A DNA stretch of 11,461 nucleotides from Competibacteraceae bacterium UBA2792. GTDB lineage: Bacteria > Pseudomonadota > Gammaproteobacteria > Competibacterales > Competibacteraceae. Positions 7,565-11,461 of the stretch are shown here, piece by piece. The stretch lies in contig DEHU01000307.1 of assembly GCA_002352125.1 (NCBI GenBank), forward strand, positions 1 through 11,461, in the 5' to 3' direction. The position numbers and the translations under genes are program-made. Each line of letters opens with the position of its first letter. The stretch's first letter is position 1. The notes beneath the pieces are model-generated. The model saw only the letters and a list, made by a program, of their open reading frames with translations, ran no database searches and was not told the origin of the DNA.

Positions 7565-9079
7565 TTACAGCTTGGTCGCGATGACGTGCTGCAACAGGTT
7601 ATCAACCGTGGCATGCATCACTGAAGTCAGCGGGTCCGGCCAGACGCCGAGCAACAACACCGCTGCCGCCAACAAACTCAGCATGACGATTTCGCGGTTG
7701 TTGACATCCTGCAATTCGGCAACATGGCTATTCCCGATATCGCCAAAAACAACTCGCTTAACCAGCCACAACGTGTAGGCCGCACCCAAAATCAGGGTGA
7801 ATGATGCCAGAAAGGCGATCCAGAACCCGGCCTTAAAGCTGCTCAGGATCACCATGAATTCGCCGACGAACCCAGAGGTGCCGGGCAAACCGGCGTTAGC
7901 CATGCCGAACAAGACCATGAACGCGGCGAATATCGGCATGGTATTAACCACCCCGCCGTAATCCCTGATCTGGCGAGAATGAACCCGGTCGTACAGCACG
8001 CCCACGCACAAGAACAGAGCACCCGAAATGAAGCCATGCGACACCATCTGCACCATGCCGCCCTCGACCCCCATCGCCGCACCGTTCAAACTGCCGGTGT
8101 GTCGGTATAGGCCGAATACGATGAAAAAACCGAGGGTGACAAAACCCATGTGCGCAATCGAAGAATAGGCGATCAGTTTCTTCATATCTTGCTGAACCAG
8201 CGCCACGAAACCGATGTAGACCACCGCCACCAGCGACATGGTGATGATCAACCAGTCCAGCATCGCGGAAGCATCCGGAGCGATCGGCAGGGCGAACCGC
8301 AAGAAACCGTAACCGCCGATCTTCAGGGTGATGGCCGCCAGGATCACCGATCCTCCTGTGGGTGCCTCGACGTGGGCGTCCGGCAACCAGGTATGCACCG
8401 GCCACATCGGCACCTTGACCGCAAAGCCCAACAGAAACGCAAAGAAAATCAATATTTGCTCGGTCAGACCGAGCGGCAATTTATGGAAATCCAAGATTTC
8501 GAAGCTGTTGGCTTGGTTGTACATGTAGATCAAGGCGATCAGCATGAACACCGAGCCCAGGAAGGTATACAAGAAAAACTTGAGGGTGGCGTAAACCCGG
8601 CGCGGTCCACCCCAGATGCCGATGATGAGAAACATCGGGATCAGCATCGCCTCGAAAAACACGTAAAACAAAATGGCGTCCAGCGCGGCGAACACCCCGA
8701 TCATCAACCCTTCCATGATTAGAAAGGCGGCCATGTATTGAGCGACCCGATACTCGATCACTTCCCAGCCAGCGATCACCACCAACACGGTCATGAACGC
8801 GGTCAACAGGATCAACGGCATCGAAAACCCGTCCACGCCCAAATGGTAATTGGCATTGAACGCTGGAATCCACGGCATGAACTCCTGGAATTGCATCGCG
8901 GCCGTCGCGGGATCGAACGACGAGTACAGCGGAATTCCGACCAGGAAAGTGATGATCGCCACCGTTAAGGCCAACACTTTGGCGCGTCCGGGGTTTTCAT
9001 CGCCCACGAACAATACCGCGACGCCGCCGAGAATCGGAAACCAGACGACAAGACTCAGCAAGGGCAGTTCCGACAGCAT
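7565..9079 (-). CDS. nuoM: NADH-quinone oxidoreductase subunit M
   Basis: A 504-residue antiporter-like proton-channel subunit of complex I with about 14 membrane helices. Glu143 in FFEAMLIPMF, Lys222 in GFAVKVPMWPVHTW, Lys253 in TLKIGGYGF and Glu407 in GFVGEF are the conserved charged residues of the channel. WLPDAHVEAPTGGS and KLIAYSSIAHMGFVTLG are the standard family blocks. The sequence is of the beta/gammaproteobacterial kind and complete in length. The ATG at 9079 is preceded by a GGAAGAAGA purine run, and an 18 bp gap separates it from the nuoL stop codon. Confidence 0.97.
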   Translation of the reverse strand: MLSELPLLSLVVWFPILGGVAVLFVGDENPGRAKVLALTVAIITFLVGIPLYSSFDPATAAMQFQEFMPWIPAFNANYHLGVDGFSMPLILLTAFMTVLVVIAGWEVIEYRVAQYMAAFLIMEGLMIGVFAALDAILFYVFFEAMLIPMFLIIGIWGGPRRVYATLKFFLYTFLGSVFMLIALIYMYNQANSFEILDFHKLPLGLTEQILIFFAFLLGFAVKVPMWPVHTWLPDAHVEAPTGGSVILAAITLKIGGYGFLRFALPIAPDASAMLDWLIITMSLVAVVYIGFVALVQQDMKKLIAYSSIAHMGFVTLGFFIVFGLYRHTGSLNGAAMGVEGGMVQMVSHGFISGALFLCVGVLYDRVHSRQIRDYGGVVNTMPIFAAFMVLFGMANAGLPGTSGFVGEFMVILSSFKAGFWIAFLASFTLILGAAYTLWLVKRVVFGDIGNSHVAELQDVNNREIVMLSLLAAAVLLLGVWPDPLTSVMHATVDNLLQHVIATKL

Positions 9080-9097
9080 GGTTTTTCTTCTTCCAGG

Positions 9098-11041
9098 TTA
9101 GCGGGCGACGAACCACGTCAGGAGGATCAGCAGGCCGATAATCATCGCGAACGCGTAGGTATACAGGTAACCGGTCTGCAAATGCCGGGTCACGGCAGCA
9201 AACCAGCCAACCAATCGCGCCGTGCCGTTCACCAGCAGGCCATTGATTAGCCCGGCATCGGCGTATTTCCATAGCGCAGTGCCCAGATTTCGGCTGCCAC
9301 GCATGAAAACCGATTGATAGATTTCGTCGAACAGATATTTGCGGTTCATGATGTCGTACAGCTTGGCGAACCTTTGCCGAATCACCTCCGGCAATTCCGG
9401 CTTGACCGCATACAGATAATAGGCCGACCCAAATCCGGCGAGGACTAGAATGAACGGCAGTCCGGTCAGGCCGTGCAGCGCGAAGCTCATCGCACCGTGG
9501 AAATGCTCCTTGAGATGCTCCAGCACATTGTGCTCGGACGATACGAAGATAGCGCTTCCAAACCCGTCGCCGAATAGTAGGGGCTCGATGGTCATAGCGC
9601 CGATGACGACCGATGGAATCGCTAGCAGGATCAGCGGCACGGTCACAACTGCTGGCGTCTCGTGCAAATGTTCCCGGGTATGATGATCCATCCGCTCCTT
9701 GCCATGGAACACGATGAGGTACAAGCGGAACGAATAGAAGGAGGTCACAAACACGCCCAGCACCACCGCGAAGTAAGCGAACCCGGCACCGGCGATGTGC
9801 GAGTAATGCACCGCTTCCAAGATGCTGTCCTTGGAGTAGAAACCGGCAAAACCCGGCGTGCCGATCAAAGCCAAAGTACCTAGCAGGAAAGTAAACCACG
9901 TAATCGGCATGTATTTCCACAAGCCGCCCATTTTACGGATATCCTGTTCGTGATGCATGGCGATGATGACCGATCCTGCTCCCAGGAACAGCAGCGCCTT
10001 GAAAAAGGCGTGGGTCATCAGGTGAAAAATCGCGGCCGAATAGGCGGATACCCCAAGCGCCACCGTCATGTAACCGAGCTGCGATAGCGTAGAATAGGCC
10101 ACCACGCGCTTGATGTCGTTTTGAACGATGCCAAGGAAGCCCATGAACAGCGCGGTGATGGAACCGATCACCAGCACCACGCTGAGCGCGGTTTCCGACA
10201 ACTCGAATAGCGGCGACATCCGGGCCACCATGAAGATGCCAGCGGTAACCATGGTGGCAGCATGGATCAGGGCGGAGATCGGGGTCGGGCCTTCCATCGA
10301 ATCCGGCAACCAGACGTGCAGCGGCACTTGCGCGGATTTACCCATCGCCCCCACGAACAGCAGAATGCAGGTCACCGTCATCAGCGACCATTCCACGCCA
10401 GGAATGATTTGGACGGTTACGTTGGCCATCAGCGGAGCGGCCGCGAACACGTCAGCGTAATCGAGACTGTTGAACGCCATCAAGACGGCGGCGATACCTA
10501 GCAGGAAACCGAAATCGCCGACTCGATTAACCAGGAACGCCTTCAAGCTGGCGAAAATTGCACTCTCGCGCTTGTACCAGAAACCGATCAACAGATAGGA
10601 AACCAGACCGACGCCTTCCCAGCCGAAGAACAGTTGCAGGAAATTGTTGGCCATAACCAGCATCAGCATCGCGAAAGTGAAGAGCGAGAGGTAGGAGAAG
10701 AAGCGCGCCCGGCTCTCGTCCTCGTGCATGTAGCCGATCGAGTAGATGTGGACCAGCGCTGACACGGTGTTGACGACGACCAGCATCACGGCCGTGAGCG
10801 TGTCGACCCTGATCCCCCACGAGACATCGAGCTCGCCAGAGACCACCCACGACATGATGCGGACTTTTGCCGTCGTGTGCCCGAGTCCGACCTGGACCAG
10901 CACCACCCACGACAGCGTAGCTGCAATGACCAGGAACGTCGAGGTGATGATCTCGCTCGCACGGTCACCAATGGCGCGCCCGAAGAGGCCGGCGATCAAG
11001 GCACCGAGGAGGGGAAGGAAGACGATGGCTTGGTAGATCAT
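9098..11041 (-). CDS. nuoL: NADH-quinone oxidoreductase subunit L, apparently mosaic
   Basis: A 647-residue subunit, the distal proton channel of the complex I membrane arm, with the long lateral C-terminal helix expected of NuoL. Channel residues are intact: Glu142 in FFGWEGVG, Lys235 in GAMGKSAQVPLHVW, His340/His344/Lys348 in the FHLMTHAFFKALL block and Lys404 in FYSKDSI. Length is normal. The N-terminal ~121 residues (MIYQAIVFLPLLGALIAGLFG, later VDTLTAVMLVVV and IGYMHED) look alphaproteobacterial, while residues after about 125 (VMANNFLQLFFGWE onward) look beta/gammaproteobacterial. Leucine codons also switch, from CTC-rich (8 of 15) to CTG/TTG (17 of 19 in residues 122-245). The reading frame is unbroken across the change. 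The start at 11041 has only a weak ribosome site. Confidence 0.95.
   Translation of the reverse strand: MIYQAIVFLPLLGALIAGLFGRAIGDRASEIITSTFLVIAATLSWVVLVQVGLGHTTAKVRIMSWVVSGELDVSWGIRVDTLTAVMLVVVNTVSALVHIYSIGYMHEDESRARFFSYLSLFTFAMLMLVMANNFLQLFFGWEGVGLVSYLLIGFWYKRESAIFASLKAFLVNRVGDFGFLLGIAAVLMAFNSLDYADVFAAAPLMANVTVQIIPGVEWSLMTVTCILLFVGAMGKSAQVPLHVWLPDSMEGPTPISALIHAATMVTAGIFMVARMSPLFELSETALSVVLVIGSITALFMGFLGIVQNDIKRVVAYSTLSQLGYMTVALGVSAYSAAIFHLMTHAFFKALLFLGAGSVIIAMHHEQDIRKMGGLWKYMPITWFTFLLGTLALIGTPGFAGFYSKDSILEAVHYSHIAGAGFAYFAVVLGVFVTSFYSFRLYLIVFHGKERMDHHTREHLHETPAVVTVPLILLAIPSVVIGAMTIEPLLFGDGFGSAIFVSSEHNVLEHLKEHFHGAMSFALHGLTGLPFILVLAGFGSAYYLYAVKPELPEVIRQRFAKLYDIMNRKYLFDEIYQSVFMRGSRNLGTALWKYADAGLINGLLVNGTARLVGWFAAVTRHLQTGYLYTYAFAMIIGLLILLTWFVAR
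10650..10690. other. Probable mosaic or assembly junction inside nuoL
   Basis: The change in apparent ancestry and codon choice falls at about NuoL residues 118-131, in the YLSLFTFAMLMLV block that is among the best conserved parts of NuoL. Above this point (toward 11461) glutamate is always GAG in nuoL and leucine is mostly CTC; below it GAA and CTG/TTG dominate. Overall GC hardly differs: I counted 397/660 at 10801-11460 and 215/360 at 10021-10380. The junction position is approximate because the block is conserved on both sides. Confidence 0.55.
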
Positions 11042-11216
11042 GAGGATGCCTGGAGACGTGGGGCGCAGTGCTCTTGGTGCTTAGACTGTGGAGCTTGTCG
11101 GAGCATGTCGGAGGAGTGCTGTGGAGGGTCAGCAGAAACGTCGTGTTCGATTGATCACCGAGTGTTCCGCACCACGAACCGCGTAGTCGGTTCCCAGCAC
11201 TCGCCCCACTGCTGTC
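11042..11216. other. Unusually long nuoK-nuoL spacer with hairpin and short tandem repeat
   Basis: These 175 bp separate nuoK from nuoL, whereas the other gaps in this operon are 1, 18 and 43 bp. I see no coding sequence. A perfect 6 bp inverted repeat GAACCG (11176-11181) / CGGTTC (11188-11193) has a 6 nt loop and no T run, so it is not a normal terminator. A 10 bp tandem duplication GAGC[T/A]TGTCG lies at 11091-11110. No clear promoter was found. Long nuoK-nuoL gaps occur in some alphaproteobacteria, which fits the alphaproteobacterial look of the flanking coding sequence. Confidence 0.5.
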
Positions 11217-11461
11217 TCACCCTTTCATCATGTTGATATCCTCGACCGCGATCGAGCCACGGTTGCGGAAGTAGACGACGACGATGGCGAGGCCGATGGC
11301 GGCTTCCGCGGCGGCAACTGTCAGCACGAAGAGTGCGAACACCTGGCCGACGAGGTCGCCCATGAAGCTCGAGAAGGCGACGAGGTTGATGTTCACGGCG
11401 AGCAGCATGAGCTCGACCGACATCAAGATGACGATCACATTCTTGCGGTTGAGAAAGATGC
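11217..11461 (-). CDS. nuoK: NADH-quinone oxidoreductase subunit K (5' end beyond window)
   Basis: The C-terminal ~80 residues of the ~100-residue NuoK, a three-helix membrane subunit of complex I. The frame is open to the window edge and continues upstream of the internal GTG at 11438 as IFLNRKN, the conserved segment between helices 1 and 2, so the true start lies outside. Both conserved membrane glutamates are present, in [11 protein letters not shown] (helix 2) and [10 protein letters not shown] (helix 3). The sequence [21 protein letters not shown] and the tail [17 protein letters not shown] match the alphaproteobacterial version of NuoK rather than the beta/gamma form. Leucine codons are mostly CTC (7 of 10), like the first part of nuoL and unlike the downstream genes. 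Confidence 0.93.
   Translation of the reverse strand, partial: IFLNRKNVIVILMSVELMLLAVNINLVAFSSFMGDLVGQVFALFVLTVAAAEAAIGLAIVVVYFRNRGSIAVEDINMMKG

Noticed and set aside
8997-9920. 307-codon minus-strand open frame within nuoL/nuoM
   Set aside because: A same-strand alternative frame of nuoL with a translation full of Arg, Cys and Asp and no membrane pattern; nuoL itself is certain.
11128-11176. tRNA-like 3' end: GTTCGATT followed by GCACCA in the nuoK-nuoL spacer
   Set aside because: The flanking bases do not form a T-arm (no G53-C61 pair) or an acceptor stem, and no anticodon arm is present upstream.
11176-11193. Hairpin in the nuoK-nuoL spacer as a terminator
   Set aside because: The stem is only 6 bp and no T run follows on either strand; a terminator here would also split the complex I operon.
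11217-11438. nuoK starting at the internal GTG at 11438
   Set aside because: The codons before it (IFLNRKN) continue the conserved NuoK sequence to the window edge, so the gene is cut by the window rather than short.

Overview
This 11.46 kb window looks like a gammaproteobacterial chromosome segment, with moderately high GC (about 60% in the parts I counted by hand). NuoM, NuoN and most of NuoL resemble the beta/gammaproteobacterial type, and nuoN is followed by a DUF2818 gene as in several such lineages. A polyhydroxyalkanoate (PHA) phasin and a proteobacterial-type phosphoribulokinase are also present. A PHA-storing gammaproteobacterium, for example a Competibacter-like glycogen accumulator, would fit, but that placement is inference. 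I see no mobile element, CRISPR array, tRNA or rRNA.

Left part (1-4692). A minus-strand gene encodes a phasin with an unusual C-terminal helix-hairpin-helix (HhH) domain. It is separated by a 240 bp divergent intergenic region from a plus-strand gene for a 956-residue protein with N-terminal HEAT-like repeats and a long array of DUF349-type repeats. An EamA/DMT-family transporter follows 28 bp later on the same strand and ends 1 bp from the end of the convergent phosphoribulokinase gene.

Middle (4694-5750). Phosphoribulokinase (minus strand) has a clear promoter region: a perfect TATAAT -10 box with a perfect 7+7 bp inverted repeat over the -35 region. Just upstream lies a strong rho-independent terminator closing the nuo operon.

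Right part (5751-11461). The 3' half of a complex I operon runs on the minus strand in the order nuoK (cut by the window edge), nuoL, nuoM, nuoN, DUF2818. The three antiporter-like subunits keep their key membrane Glu and Lys residues, so the proton-pumping membrane arm looks functional.

The most notable observation is a mosaic boundary inside nuoL near 10.65-10.69 kb. NuoK, the nuoK-nuoL spacer and the first ~121 codons of nuoL look alphaproteobacterial in protein sequence and codon choice, while the rest of nuoL, nuoM and nuoN look beta/gammaproteobacterial. The switch lies in one of the best conserved blocks of NuoL. That pattern is what either homologous recombination or a metagenome assembly misjoin would leave. 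I see no convincing new defence or metabolic system; the second tier of interest is the phasin-HhH fusion, the DUF349 array protein and the operator-like palindrome in front of prk.
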